The notes under the pieces: generated by a model | The model's input: only the letters and a program-made list of their open reading frames with translations | Database searches by the model: none | What the model was told of the DNA's origin: nothing | Made by a program: the position numbers and the translations under genes | Shown here: one piece after another, positions 1 to 9,689 of the stretch | How positions within the stretch are numbered: the first letter of the stretch is position 1 | Layout of the letters: every line of letters starts with the position of its first letter | Assembly (NCBI RefSeq): GCF_008001235.1 | Contig: NZ_CP040751.1 | Coordinates: 3,661,501 to 3,725,500, forward strand | Length of the DNA: 64,000 nucleotides | From: Salidesulfovibrio onnuriiensis | GTDB lineage: Bacteria > Desulfobacterota > Desulfovibrionia > Desulfovibrionales > Desulfovibrionaceae | Direction: 5' to 3'

Positions 1-664
<664 letters not shown>

Positions 665-741
665 TTAGCATGGCGCCGACCGGGGTTCAATGAAACATTT
701 TGAATCGTTTTCGTTTATCGGGACAACCGCCCCCAGCCGCC

Positions 742-753
742 AAATAATAATAC
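742..753. promoter_or_regulatory. AATAATAATA motif in the divergent promoter region
   Basis: An AATAATAAT run stands out in a GC-rich intergenic region, about 55 bases before the ATG at 806. The same eight-base core recurs upstream of several other genes in the window. It could be a -10-like element or a regulator site; the sequence alone does not decide. Confidence 0.3.
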
Positions 754-805
754 GCCTCCCCCTGCCATCTGCTATTCATGGGAAGTGCCCGTAAAGGAGG
801 ACCTC

Positions 806-2029
806 ATGAAATCAGCGATCCGGAAACTCGTTGCGGCGGCATTTGTGCTGGCGCTGGCCTTCCCGGCCGCAGCGGCCGAGCTCAAGAAAGTCCCGAGCGA
901 CTGCCCGTGCGCGCAGTCCATCAACCGGCTGGTGGACACCTACCAGAAGGACGCCGGATTCCGGGAACTCATGGACGCGGCCTTTGCCAACATGCAGCAG
1001 ACCCCGGCCCATTATTCGGCCCGCAACCCGTGGATGGGCAAGTCCATGCCCGACCTGGTCAAGTTCCTGAAGGACTGGTGCACATTCCTGCCCGAGATAG
1101 ACGGCACCCACGACACGGGCCTCAAGTACATCCAGGACTTCGCCCTGTTCTACTACAAAAACCCGTTCGGCGTGACCTTCGTGCAGCTCTCGCCCGGGCG
1201 CGAGATCATGCAGGACTTCGTGCGCCAGCGCGGGGACTACATGGACAGCCCGGAATCCACCAAGATCATCGCCGAATGGCTCAAGGACCCGCGCATCGAG
1301 CGCGGGGACTACGTCATCCCCGACCCCAAGGCCAAGGATGGCGGCTTCAAGTCCTACAACGAGTTCTTTTCCCGCAGCCTCGCGGACCAGGCCCAAAGCC
1401 GCCCCCAGACCATGCCCGACCGCGACTACATCATCGCCGCACCCACGGACTGCGTCATGAATTCCATCCCCCAGAAGATCAGGGACGAAAGCACACAGAT
1501 CACCACCAAGGGCAACGAGGCCCTGAACATCGTGGACCTGCTGGGAGGCTCCAAATACGCAAAAAAATTCCTGGGCGGCACGGCCCTGTCCTGCGTGCTC
1601 ATGCCCAACACCTACCACCACTACCACTCGCCCGTGGCCGGAACCGTGGTGGAAGCCAAGATCCTGGAAGGCCCCTTCTTCGGCCATCCCGACTTCCCGA
1701 ACTGGGTGCCGCCGGACGGCAACGTGGGCTATTACGGAGCCACCTTCAGCCCGTTCGAGAACTTCCAGCGCGGCTACTTCATCGTGGACACGGGCAAGTA
1801 CGGCCATGTGGCCATGGTGGCCGTGGGCCTGAACACCATCAGCTCGGTGGTCTTCAAGCCGCCCTTCAACAAACTGACCAAACCCGCCAAGGTCAAGCGG
1901 GGCGACGAACTGGGCTACTTCCTCTACGGCGGCTCGCTGTTCATGATGATATTCGAGCCGGACCGCTATTCCTCGGACGCCATCCAGGTCCGGCTGGGCA
2001 ACCAGATCGGCACCTTCGACACGAAATAG
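806..2029 (+). CDS. Secreted phosphatidylserine decarboxylase-family protein (PsiD-like)
   Basis: This 407-residue protein begins with a signal peptide (MKSAIRKLVAAAF...AAAAE). The ATG at 806 is preferred over an in-frame GTG at 785 because AAAGGAGG lies just before it. An N-terminal accessory region resembling the PSDC domain of PsiD-type decarboxylases comes first (YNEFFSRSLADQ near residue 185). The catalytic half follows, with YHHYHSPVAGTVVEA (near 272) and a C-terminal YGGSLFMMIFEPDR. The serine of YGGS sits where pyruvoyl decarboxylases self-cleave. The family decarboxylates phosphatidylserine or aromatic amino acids; the substrate here is unknown. Export to the periplasm is odd for a family whose lipid enzyme is normally at the inner membrane. 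Confidence 0.75.
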   Translation: MKSAIRKLVAAAFVLALAFPAAAAELKKVPSDCPCAQSINRLVDTYQKDAGFRELMDAAFANMQQTPAHYSARNPWMGKSMPDLVKFLKDWCTFLPEIDGTHDTGLKYIQDFALFYYKNPFGVTFVQLSPGREIMQDFVRQRGDYMDSPESTKIIAEWLKDPRIERGDYVIPDPKAKDGGFKSYNEFFSRSLADQAQSRPQTMPDRDYIIAAPTDCVMNSIPQKIRDESTQITTKGNEALNIVDLLGGSKYAKKFLGGTALSCVLMPNTYHHYHSPVAGTVVEAKILEGPFFGHPDFPNWVPPDGNVGYYGATFSPFENFQRGYFIVDTGKYGHVAMVAVGLNTISSVVFKPPFNKLTKPAKVKRGDELGYFLYGGSLFMMIFEPDRYSSDAIQVRLGNQIGTFDTK

Positions 2030-2031
2030 AC

Positions 2032-2056
2032 AAAGGGGAGGCCTGGCCTCCCCTTT
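2032..2056 (+). terminator. Rho-independent-type hairpin after the decarboxylase-like gene
   Basis: A stem AAAGGGGAGG pairs with CCTCCCCTTT directly behind the stop codon at 2029, ending the transcript before the next operon. Confidence 0.7.
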
Positions 2057-2153
2057 CCTGCATAGTACCCCTCCGGCCAAAAGGACAATTCATGCACATG
2101 CTTGACAGGTTTCGGCGCATGGGCAAATGGGGCGGCAATGGAGGGAAATACGT

Positions 2154-2552
2154 ATGACTACACAGATTGAAACCCGTTTCTTCAAACTCACGACCCTGCT
2201 GCTCCTGTGCGTCATGACCGTTGTCGGCTTCACGCCCCGGGTGGAGGCAGGCTTTGTCCCCAACACCACCCTTTCCGGCCAGCTGGACAGGGGCCAGGAC
2301 CTGGACGCCGTCCGGCAGACCCTGGAAAACAAGATGGTCACCAAGCGACTGCAGGAGCTCGGCTACTCGCAGGAGGAAATCAAGGACCGCCTGGCCCAGC
2401 TCTCCGACGAGGACCTGCACCGGCTGACCACCAGCATCCAGGACGTGGACGTTGCCGGTGACGGCATCGGCTTCATCATCGGGGTGCTGATCATCGTGGC
2501 CCTGGTGGTGCTCATCCTCAATCTCGCGGACAAGCGGGTGACCATCTCATGA
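2154..2552 (+). CDS. PA2779-family small membrane protein
   Basis: A 132-residue protein starting MTTQIETRFFKL, with GAGGGA before the ATG. It has an N-terminal hydrophobic segment (residues 11-30), a hydrophilic middle with repeated short helices (VTKRLQELGYSQEEIKDRL), and a C-terminal membrane helix (IGFIIGVLIIVALVVLILNL). This layout, and the gene's position directly before a C39-like peptidase and a TPR protein, matches the PA2779/PA2778 gene pair of Pseudomonas and others. The function of that family is not established; a role in envelope export or processing is inferred. Its stop overlaps the next start (ATGA). Confidence 0.65.
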   Translation: MTTQIETRFFKLTTLLLLCVMTVVGFTPRVEAGFVPNTTLSGQLDRGQDLDAVRQTLENKMVTKRLQELGYSQEEIKDRLAQLSDEDLHRLTTSIQDVDVAGDGIGFIIGVLIIVALVVLILNLADKRVTIS

Positions 2553-3103
2553 TCCGCCCGCGCAGCATCGCGACCATGCTCGGCCTCCTGTGCCTGCTCG
2601 CGGGGTGCGCCGCCGCCAAGCCGACGGTCCAGGCCCCCACGGGCATCGGATCCAACATGGTGGCCAACGTGCCCTTCCACCCGCAGGAGGACCACCAGTG
2701 CGGCCCCTCGTCCCTGGCGATGGTCCTGAACCATGCGGGCGACAACGTCACCCCCGAGGAGATAGCCCAAAGCATCTTCCGCAAGAACATCCGGGGAACC
2801 GTGAGCCTGGACATGGCCCTCTACCCCCGCAACCGGGGATTCAACAGCCGCTTCGGCAAGGGGGATCCCCAGGGACTGGTGCAGGCCGTGGACGCGAACA
2901 AACCGGCGGTGGTTATGGTCAACCAGGGCTTCGCCATGGCCCGCAAGCTCCACTACATGGTGGTCACGGGCTATACCCCGGACTTCGTGGTGGTCAATTC
3001 GGGCAGGGAGCGCAACAAGCGGATCGCCTGGGACGAATTCCTGACCCAATGGCGGGACACCGGGTTCTGGATGCTGACCGTGCAGCCGAGGAGCGGTTCA
3101 TGA
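2549..3103 (+). CDS. C39-like cysteine peptidase lipoprotein (PA2778 family, peptidase half)
   Basis: The 184-residue product has a lipoprotein signal (LLCLLAGC, Cys at about 21). A papain-like peptidase domain follows, with the nucleophile in QCGPSSLAMVL, the histidine in LHYMVVTGY, and the Asn/Asp region in VVVNSGRERNKRIAWDEF. These are the residues expected of a C39-type double-glycine peptidase fold. Translation is coupled to the preceding PA2779-like gene and to the following TPR lipoprotein by four-base overlaps. In many relatives the peptidase and TPR parts form one polypeptide; here they are separate. The substrate is unknown. Confidence 0.75.
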   Translation: MIRPRSIATMLGLLCLLAGCAAAKPTVQAPTGIGSNMVANVPFHPQEDHQCGPSSLAMVLNHAGDNVTPEEIAQSIFRKNIRGTVSLDMALYPRNRGFNSRFGKGDPQGLVQAVDANKPAVVMVNQGFAMARKLHYMVVTGYTPDFVVVNSGRERNKRIAWDEFLTQWRDTGFWMLTVQPRSGS

Positions 3104-3555
3104 GCCGGTTCGCATTGCTGCTGGCAACGCTGCTCCTGACCGCGGGCTGCGCCATGCCTACCATCACCGTGCACGAGGACGCCCTCAGCCCGAGGGAACA
3201 CCTCCAGCTCGGCATCAGCTATGAGCAGAAAAAGGAATACGACCTGGCCGAGGAACAGTACCGCGAGGCCACTGACCTGCCCGAGGCGTGGCTCTGCCTG
3301 GCGAACCTCGCCTTTACCCGGCAGCAGTGGGACGAGTCGGAAAAATTGTATGAAAAGGCAATGAAACAACTGCCCGAAGATCCGCGACCCTACAACAACC
3401 TCGCCTGGCTCTACTATACCCGGAAACGGGACCTCTGCCGGGCCGAAACCCTGGCGGAAAAGGCCGTGGCCCTGGCCCCGGCAAAACAGCGCAAGCCCTA
3501 CGAGGACACCCTCGAATCCGTTCGCGCCGCCCGCCGGATCGTGGAGCTGAAATAA
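3100..3555 (+). CDS. TPR-repeat lipoprotein, partner of the C39-like peptidase
   Basis: A 151-residue protein with a short lipoprotein signal (MSRFALLLATLLLTAGC). It has about three tetratricopeptide-type helical pairs (LGISYEQKKEYDLAEEQYREA, then WLCLANLAFTRQQWDESEKL, then PYNNLAWLYYTRKRDLCRAE). TPR repeats usually bind protein partners. The start overlaps the peptidase stop (ATGA), so the two are probably made in equal amounts and act together at the outer membrane. It corresponds to the C-terminal half of fused PA2778-family proteins. Confidence 0.7.
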   Translation: MSRFALLLATLLLTAGCAMPTITVHEDALSPREHLQLGISYEQKKEYDLAEEQYREATDLPEAWLCLANLAFTRQQWDESEKLYEKAMKQLPEDPRPYNNLAWLYYTRKRDLCRAETLAEKAVALAPAKQRKPYEDTLESVRAARRIVELK

Positions 3556-3567
3556 CCGCGAAAGCAA

Positions 3568-3589
3568 AGGGGAGGCTCGGGCCTCCCCT
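3568..3589 (+). terminator. Hairpin between convergent genes
   Basis: AGGGGAGGC and GCCTCCCCT form a stem just after the TPR gene. The hairpin touches the stop codon of the opposing gene at 3588, so it may serve both directions. Confidence 0.6.
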
Positions 3590-4373
3590 ATTCCTTCCCG
3601 CTGATATAAACCTCGGCAAGGGCTTCCAGAAAACCGTTCTTCCGTGATTTTCGGATGAATGCGTTGAGATCGTTCAGAAAATCCTCGGAACCCTTGCAGA
3701 CCTGCACGCCAAGATCGAACTCGTACAGGGGCTTGTCCAGAAGCCGGAATGTGCCCGGGGCGAACCCTTCCTGTTTCCAAAGATACGGGTCCACATGCCG
3801 GTTGGCCGGATAGGCGTCGATGCGGCCGTCCTCCAGCATGAGGGCCAGCAGGCTCTGCCTGTAGACCTTCTGGGCCCGGATATGGCCGGAGGCGATGAGC
3901 GGATCCAACGGTCCATAGCCGTTGCCGAACACCACACCGAGCCTCGTGCCCGCCAAGTCCTCGGGCCTGGAATATTTCAGTTTGGAGCGGGCCCGCACGG
4001 CCAGATGGTCCCCCGTACGCCAGATGACCTCGGAAAAGACGTACCTGTCCCCATGCCCCGGCGAAACGAACAGGGAGCTGTTCAGGCTGAAGGCATGGGC
4101 TCTCCCTTCACACATCCACTGGTCCATGCGCGCCCGGGGCAGCCGGATCTTGCGGATGGAATACTGCGGATGCTCGCGCTCGAATTTCTGCAGGAAGTCG
4201 ATGAACATGCCCGATTCAAGGTTGTTGTCCGTGCCGTCAGTCTTCCCGTCCATGTAAAACGGAGGATAGCCCGCGCCGAAGACCATGACGATCTCCCGGG
4301 CGGCCGCGCCAGGGGCGGTGAACAGCAGGATTGCGAGGCAGAGTGCGGGGATGGGGGATAGGTGTCGTTTCAT
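3588..4373 (-). CDS. Family-3 periplasmic substrate-binding protein
   Basis: The 261-residue product starts at MKRHLSPIPALCL with a signal peptide ending near APGAAA; an upstream in-frame ATG at 4448 would add 25 residues that do not look like an export signal. The mature part has the two-lobed family-3 pattern (VMVFGAGYPPFYMDG, then a lobe-2 start RSKLKYSRPEDLAGTRLGVV, then DGRIDAYPANRHV). No permease or ATPase lies beside it, so it may be an orphan binding protein working with distant transporters or as a sensor input. The ligand is unknown; amino acids are typical for the family. Confidence 0.8.
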   Translation of the reverse strand: MKRHLSPIPALCLAILLFTAPGAAAREIVMVFGAGYPPFYMDGKTDGTDNNLESGMFIDFLQKFEREHPQYSIRKIRLPRARMDQWMCEGRAHAFSLNSSLFVSPGHGDRYVFSEVIWRTGDHLAVRARSKLKYSRPEDLAGTRLGVVFGNGYGPLDPLIASGHIRAQKVYRQSLLALMLEDGRIDAYPANRHVDPYLWKQEGFAPGTFRLLDKPLYEFDLGVQVCKGSEDFLNDLNAFIRKSRKNGFLEALAEVYISGKE

Positions 4374-4443
4374 TTCAATTCCGGATAAAAATAGCGTGCT
4401 GCGATAGACGCACCTATTATAATCCGGCGGCACGAATGTACAC

Positions 4444-4480
4444 CCCAAAAAAATGGGCCGGTCAGCGAACTGACCGGCCC
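4444..4480 (-). terminator. Strong terminator of the GAF-gapA operon
   Basis: On the minus strand GGGCCGGTCAG pairs with CTGACCGGCCC and is followed by a run of seven Ts, about 30 bases past the gapA stop. Confidence 0.85.
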
Positions 4481-4509
4481 GGTGTAGTAATGCTTGGGGA
4501 CCTGTGGTC

Positions 4510-5529
<1,020 letters not shown>

Positions 5530-5576
5530 TTTATCCTCCTGGCGCACGAATCGCGCGCCTTGATTCGGCGGGGGGT

Positions 5577-6134
5577 CTAGTCTTCGAAGACCCGGTAGTT
5601 AAATTCGTTTGCCAGTTCGCTGGCGCGCTTGAGAGCCTTGAACATGCGGGCATTTTCCAGTGCGATGCCGGAAAGGTTGGCAATGCAGGAAAGGAAATCC
5701 AGCTCTTCGGCTTCGAAGGTGCGGGGCTCGCCGGAATAGACGCGCAGCACACCCACGACCTTGTCCATGGCCTTCAGGGGGACAACCACCAGGGAAACCA
5801 GACCTTCCTCGGAGGCTTCCTTGCCGTACTGGAAGCGGTCGTCGGTGCGGACGTCTTCGATGGTGACGGTCTCGCCCTTGAGCACATCCTGGTCCAGGCG
5901 GCTCTTTTCCACGGAAACCGGGCCCTTCTTCTCGTAGCGTTCGCTCAGGCCGTGAGAGGCTCCGGGCATGAGCACTTCATGGCGTGCGTCCAGCATGCGG
6001 ATGAAGCAGCCCTTGGCATCCATCGCCATAGTCACCTGTTCGGCGATACGGGAAAGGACCTTGGACGGCTCAAGGCTGGAGTTGATGGTCTTGGCGATTT
6101 CATAGATCGATTTGTAAAGTCTTTGAGGACTCAT
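5577..6134 (-). CDS. GAF-domain sensor protein upstream of gapA
   Basis: A 185-residue protein that is nearly all one GAF domain (residues 15-165: [19 protein letters not shown], then [20 protein letters not shown], then [19 protein letters not shown]). There is no output domain. GAF domains bind small ligands or chromophores or mediate dimerisation. Co-transcription with gapA suggests a regulatory role in central carbon metabolism, but nothing in the sequence names the ligand. Confidence 0.8.
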   Translation of the reverse strand: MSPQRLYKSIYEIAKTINSSLEPSKVLSRIAEQVTMAMDAKGCFIRMLDARHEVLMPGASHGLSERYEKKGPVSVEKSRLDQDVLKGETVTIEDVRTDDRFQYGKEASEEGLVSLVVVPLKAMDKVVGVLRVYSGEPRTFEAEELDFLSCIANLSGIALENARMFKALKRASELANEFNYRVFED

Positions 6135-6289
6135 AGTGACCTGCCTTGTTCATGGTTACAGTTCATCGAGGGCTTGCAATAAGCCCCATGCATCAGTCTC
6201 CGGCGTCTCTCCCGAAAATCCGAATCCACCACGTCTTAATCCGTGTGGATACCTGAAGCAAGCGCTTGAGGTTTATGATTGTGAATAAA

Positions 6290-7081
6290 TTAAATCTCAG
6301 ATTCCAGTTCCGCACGCAAATGTTTCAGGAAACTTTCCCGCGCCATTTTCTCATTCCATGGAGAATGGCCGCATTTGTCCAGCAAAATGAACCGAAAATC
6401 ATGGATCACACGGGATAGGGGGGCGCGCACTCCCTCGGCGGGGTGCGGATCATGGTTTCCGTGCAATGCCACGACTGGGCAGCGGATGTCCCTGCCCATG
6501 TCGAGCAGTTCTCCGCTATAACGAAGTCTTTGGGCGTCTTTCCACACATTCACATGAATGTCAAAGTCGCAGTGCACATTATTCTCCATTTTCTTGATGG
6601 GGTCGTAGGAGTCGGCCTTGTCCATTAGCCTCCCAAACCTTTGGAGAACAACGCTTTTATCCTCAATGGACCGGTCCGCCAGGTCCCGCATGAGGCTTTG
6701 GGCCTCCGCCTGCTCCCCGGGCTCCAGCCGCCGCAGGCGCAGGGGCATGATCACTTCGGCAAAGTGGTCCTCGAACACCCCGCTGCCCACCAGGACGAGC
6801 TTGCGCACCAGCTCCGGGTGCCGGGCGGCCGTGATGTAGCCGAGCATGGCGCCCCAGGACCAGCCCACTAGGACCACCGGCAGTTCGGCCTCGGCCCTGA
6901 TGACCCGCACCAGCTCCTCCACCTGGCCGTCGATGCTGTTCCTGGTCTGCATGGGTTCCAGCACCCCGCACAGGGGGGCCAGGGCCTCGGCAAGCCCTTT
7001 CGCCGAGCCCGGCGCACCCGGGCCGCCGTGCAGAACCACTACCTTATATGGAGATTTTCCGTGTTTTCTCAACGTGTTCAT
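6290..7081 (-). CDS. Alpha/beta-hydrolase family protein
   Basis: A 263-residue cytoplasmic hydrolase. It carries the oxyanion motif HGGPG near residue 20, the nucleophile elbow GWSWG near 87 (a Trp before the Ser), and a C-terminal histidine in DKCGHSPWNEK. A lid-like helical insert lies between residues 120 and 190. HGGPG at this place recalls proline iminopeptidases and related esterases, but the substrate cannot be read. It stands alone, with no strong ribosome site before its ATG. Confidence 0.8.
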   Translation of the reverse strand: MNTLRKHGKSPYKVVVLHGGPGAPGSAKGLAEALAPLCGVLEPMQTRNSIDGQVEELVRVIRAEAELPVVLVGWSWGAMLGYITAARHPELVRKLVLVGSGVFEDHFAEVIMPLRLRRLEPGEQAEAQSLMRDLADRSIEDKSVVLQRFGRLMDKADSYDPIKKMENNVHCDFDIHVNVWKDAQRLRYSGELLDMGRDIRCPVVALHGNHDPHPAEGVRAPLSRVIHDFRFILLDKCGHSPWNEKMARESFLKHLRAELESEI

Positions 7082-7118
7082 GGTGATGGGATGTATCAGG
7101 GAATGCCCCGGTAATAAA

Positions 7119-7145
7119 CAAAAAGCCGATCACGGGACCGGCTTT
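7119..7145 (-). terminator. Terminator of nhaA
   Basis: On the minus strand AAAGCCG pairs with CGGCTTT and is followed by TTTTTGTTTATT, shortly after the nhaA stop. Confidence 0.75.
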
Positions 7146-7171
7146 CCAATGCATCTGTTGCAGGGCCGGAA

Positions 7172-8512
7172 TCAGCCGTCCTCCTCCACCGGAGCGGTGC
7201 GCTGAAGCACCAGGAATCCGCCGATCCCCGCCATCAGCGAGGCGAACAGAATGCCGATCTTGGCCAGCTCCAGCAGCCGGGACCCCTCTCCGAAGGCGAG
7301 GTTGGCGATGAAGATGGACATGGTGAAGCCCACGCCCGCCAGCCAGCCCGCTCCGTAGATGTGCCGCAGGCTCACCCCTTCGGGATATCGGGCAATGCCG
7401 GTCTTGTTCAGCAGCCAGCAAATCGCGGTGATGCCCGCCTGCTTCCCGAGCACCAGGCCGAAGAAAATCCCCACGGAAACCGGGTGGATGAGTTCGGTGA
7501 GGATGTCAGCTTCCAGCGCGACCCCGGCGTTGGCCAGGGCAAAGATGGGCATGACCCCGAAGGAGACCCACCCGTGCAGGCCGTGCTCGATATTCTGCAA
7601 CGGCGTGGTGCCCAGCTTGTAGGTGTGCTCCATGGCGGCCAGGGCCCGCAGCTGCTCCTTGGTGTTCAGGCCGGGCATGCAGGCCCCCGGAGGATGGGCC
7701 TTTTCATAGAGGTTCACGTTGCGCTTGATGATCGACACGAACCGGCCGCAGTCGATGCGCGTGGTGGCCGGGATGCTCATGGCCGCAAGCACGCCCGCAA
7801 TGGTGGCGTGGATGCCGGAAATCAGGAAGGCCAGCCACATGACCATCCCCAGGGCCAGATAGGGAATGCTGTGGCGCACCCCGAGCCTGTTGAGCCCGAA
7901 CATGAGCAGCAGCACGAACAGCCCCAGGGCCAGCGCGGAAATGTCCAGGGACGATGTGTAGAACAGGGCGATGACCAGGATGGCGCCAATGTCGTCCACA
8001 ATGGCCACCGCGGTCAGAAAGATCTTGAGGGAAATGGGCACCCGGTCGCCGAGCAGGGAAAGGATGCCCAGGGCAAAGGCGATATCCGTGGCCATTGGGA
8101 TGCCCCATCCGCCGAGGGATTCCTTGCCCGCGTTAAAGGCGACAAAGATGAGCGCGGGAACGACCATGCCCGCAACGGCAGCGGCAATGGGCATGATGGT
8201 CTGACGCGGAGTGGACAGGCCGCCCACCAGGACCTCGCGCTTGATCTCCAGGCCCACCAGAAAAAAGAACACGGCCATGAGCCCGTCGTTGATCCAGTGG
8301 ATGGACTCCTTGGAAAGCTGCCAGTGGCCGAGCCCCACGGTCAGCTTGGTCTGCCACAGGGCAAAGTAGCTTTCGGACCAGGGGGAATTGGCCCAGACCA
8401 GGGCGGCGATGGTGGCCACCATGAGCACGAGGCCGCCCGCCGCCTGCATGCGGGCAAAGGCCTCGAAGGGCCGCAGTATCTTCTCGATGGGGGGCTTGTG
8501 AAAGGGACTCAT
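7172..8512 (-). CDS. nhaA: Na+/H+ antiporter NhaA
   Basis: A 446-residue inner-membrane antiporter that extrudes Na+ in exchange for protons. It has about 12 hydrophobic segments. The family signatures GGWGIPMATDIAFALG and VAIVDDIGAILVIALFY are intact, the latter with the paired Asp residues that bind Na+. A hydrophilic loop around residues 250-300 is longer than in E. coli NhaA. ATG at 8512 follows AAGGAT. The leader contains a repeated self-complementary decamer that overlaps this ribosome site (see separate entry). Confidence 0.95.
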   Translation of the reverse strand: MSPFHKPPIEKILRPFEAFARMQAAGGLVLMVATIAALVWANSPWSESYFALWQTKLTVGLGHWQLSKESIHWINDGLMAVFFFLVGLEIKREVLVGGLSTPRQTIMPIAAAVAGMVVPALIFVAFNAGKESLGGWGIPMATDIAFALGILSLLGDRVPISLKIFLTAVAIVDDIGAILVIALFYTSSLDISALALGLFVLLLMFGLNRLGVRHSIPYLALGMVMWLAFLISGIHATIAGVLAAMSIPATTRIDCGRFVSIIKRNVNLYEKAHPPGACMPGLNTKEQLRALAAMEHTYKLGTTPLQNIEHGLHGWVSFGVMPIFALANAGVALEADILTELIHPVSVGIFFGLVLGKQAGITAICWLLNKTGIARYPEGVSLRHIYGAGWLAGVGFTMSIFIANLAFGEGSRLLELAKIGILFASLMAGIGGFLVLQRTAPVEEDG

Positions 8513-8574
8513 GGGATATCCTTGCGTTTTGGCGGAGAAAAGACTCCGCTCGCGGGTGAATTACGGGATATCCT
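8513..8574 (-). promoter_or_regulatory. nhaA leader with repeated GGGATATCCT and a hairpin
   Basis: The decamer GGGATATCCT occurs at 8513-8522, overlapping the nhaA ribosome-binding site, and again at 8565-8574. Its core GGATATCC is self-complementary, so the two copies in the mRNA can pair with each other. Between them lies a GCGGAG/CTCCGC hairpin (8532-8549). Pairing of the copies would hide the ribosome site. The structure is visible; a control role is inference. Confidence 0.4.
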
Positions 8575-8631
8575 AGCGCATCTTTTGAAAGAATCAAGCT
8601 CGGTATAGGGAAACGCGCCGGCGAACGACAA

Positions 8632-8826
8632 TCATTCCGCCACGATCTCCTGCACCCGGCCGACCTGGCCGTCCTCAAGGCGGACCTTGATGCCGTAGGG
8701 ATGGGTGGGCGACTTGGTCAGTAAATTCTTGACCACGCCCTCGGTGAGGCGGCCGGTGCGCTGGTCCTTCTTGAGGATGATGCGCACCCGGAGGCCGGGC
8801 CGCAGATCTTTTCGTGCGGGAACCAT
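8632..8826 (-). CDS. YwbE-family protein (DUF2196)
   Basis: A 64-residue protein with the family sequence nearly throughout: RKDLRPGLRVRIILKKDQR, then the TKSPTHPYGIKVRL core, then DGQVGRVQEIV. The fold is expected to be a small beta-barrel of KOW or S1 type, and nucleic-acid binding is plausible but unproven. It lies 27 bases downstream of the LysE-family exporter on the same strand. Confidence 0.85.
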   Translation of the reverse strand: MVPARKDLRPGLRVRIILKKDQRTGRLTEGVVKNLLTKSPTHPYGIKVRLEDGQVGRVQEIVAE

Positions 8827-8853
8827 GAAACAATCCTTTTTTGCTTGAGTTGC

Positions 8854-9489
8854 CTATCCGAGTTCTTCCAGGGCCAGCCTGAGGCCCAGGCCCACGAGCA
8901 CGGCGGAGGTGACACCGTCGAGCGCCCGGCGCACCCGCCCCGAGGCCAGCAGCAGCCGGGCCCGGTCCACCATGGCCGCCAGCAGGCACTGCCAGATCAT
9001 GGCGATGACGAAATGGATGCCCGCCATGAATACGGCCTGGCCCAGCGCCCCCTTATGGGGATCCATGAACTGGGGCAGGAAGGCCATGTAAAAGAGAATG
9101 GTCTTGGGGTTGAGCACGTTGGACAGAAAGCCCTCGCGCAGGGACCGGAGCACGGAAAAGCCTGCGGCCGAAGCCCTCACGTCGAACCCGGCGGCGGGCC
9201 CGCGCAGGGCGTTGCGCGCGCTGATCAGCCCGAGCCAGATCAGGTACCCGGCCCCCACAAGCTTGACCGCCGTGAACAGCTTTGCCGAGCCCAGCAGGAT
9301 CAGGGACAGGCCCCCGGCCGAGACCACGGCGTGCACGAAGAGCCCCGAGCAGATGCCCAGGCTGGTGACCGAACCATCCCGGAACCCGCCGCGCAGGCTG
9401 TTGCGCAGCACCATGACCGTGTCCGCGCCGGGCACCATGGTCAGGATGCTGATGGCGATGAAAAATGCAATGAACTGGCCCTCGGCCAT
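8854..9489 (-). CDS. LysE/RhtB-family amino-acid exporter
   Basis: A 211-residue inner-membrane protein with six hydrophobic segments. It has the family N-terminus FFIAISILTMVPGADTVMVLR and the LNPKTILFYMAFLPQF motif near residue 125. Relatives export threonine, homoserine, lysine or other amino acids; the substrate is not readable. ATG at 9489 follows AAGGAG. A longer in-frame reading to 9690 would run into the promoter of the divergent gene. Confidence 0.85.
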   Translation of the reverse strand: MAEGQFIAFFIAISILTMVPGADTVMVLRNSLRGGFRDGSVTSLGICSGLFVHAVVSAGGLSLILLGSAKLFTAVKLVGAGYLIWLGLISARNALRGPAAGFDVRASAAGFSVLRSLREGFLSNVLNPKTILFYMAFLPQFMDPHKGALGQAVFMAGIHFVIAMIWQCLLAAMVDRARLLLASGRVRRALDGVTSAVLVGLGLRLALEELG

Positions 9490-9570
9490 GTCACTCTCCT
9501 TTGCAGCTCCGTGTTGCGACAGGGACGATACGGAATCCCGCCCCGGAATGCAAAACACAACACCACAGAA

Positions 9571-9582
9571 AGTTATTATTTC
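9571..9582. promoter_or_regulatory. TTATTATT motif between divergent lysE-like and binding-protein genes
   Basis: GAAA-GTTATTA-TTTC is a short imperfect palindrome around the recurring TTATTATT core, about 110 bases before the binding-protein ATG at 9690. Confidence 0.3.
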
Positions 9583-9689
9583 TCTTTTGAACTTGCTCCC
9601 CCCTCCATCAAAGTTACCTTGGCATAAGAGTACGTGGTTCAACATAACCGGGACGGTCATGGCGACCGTCCCCCGAGAAGGAGGGGGCA

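Noticed and set aside
8513-8631. A known nhaA-type riboswitch
   Set aside because: I could not match a published consensus; only the repeat-and-hairpin layout is visible, so it is listed as a leader element.
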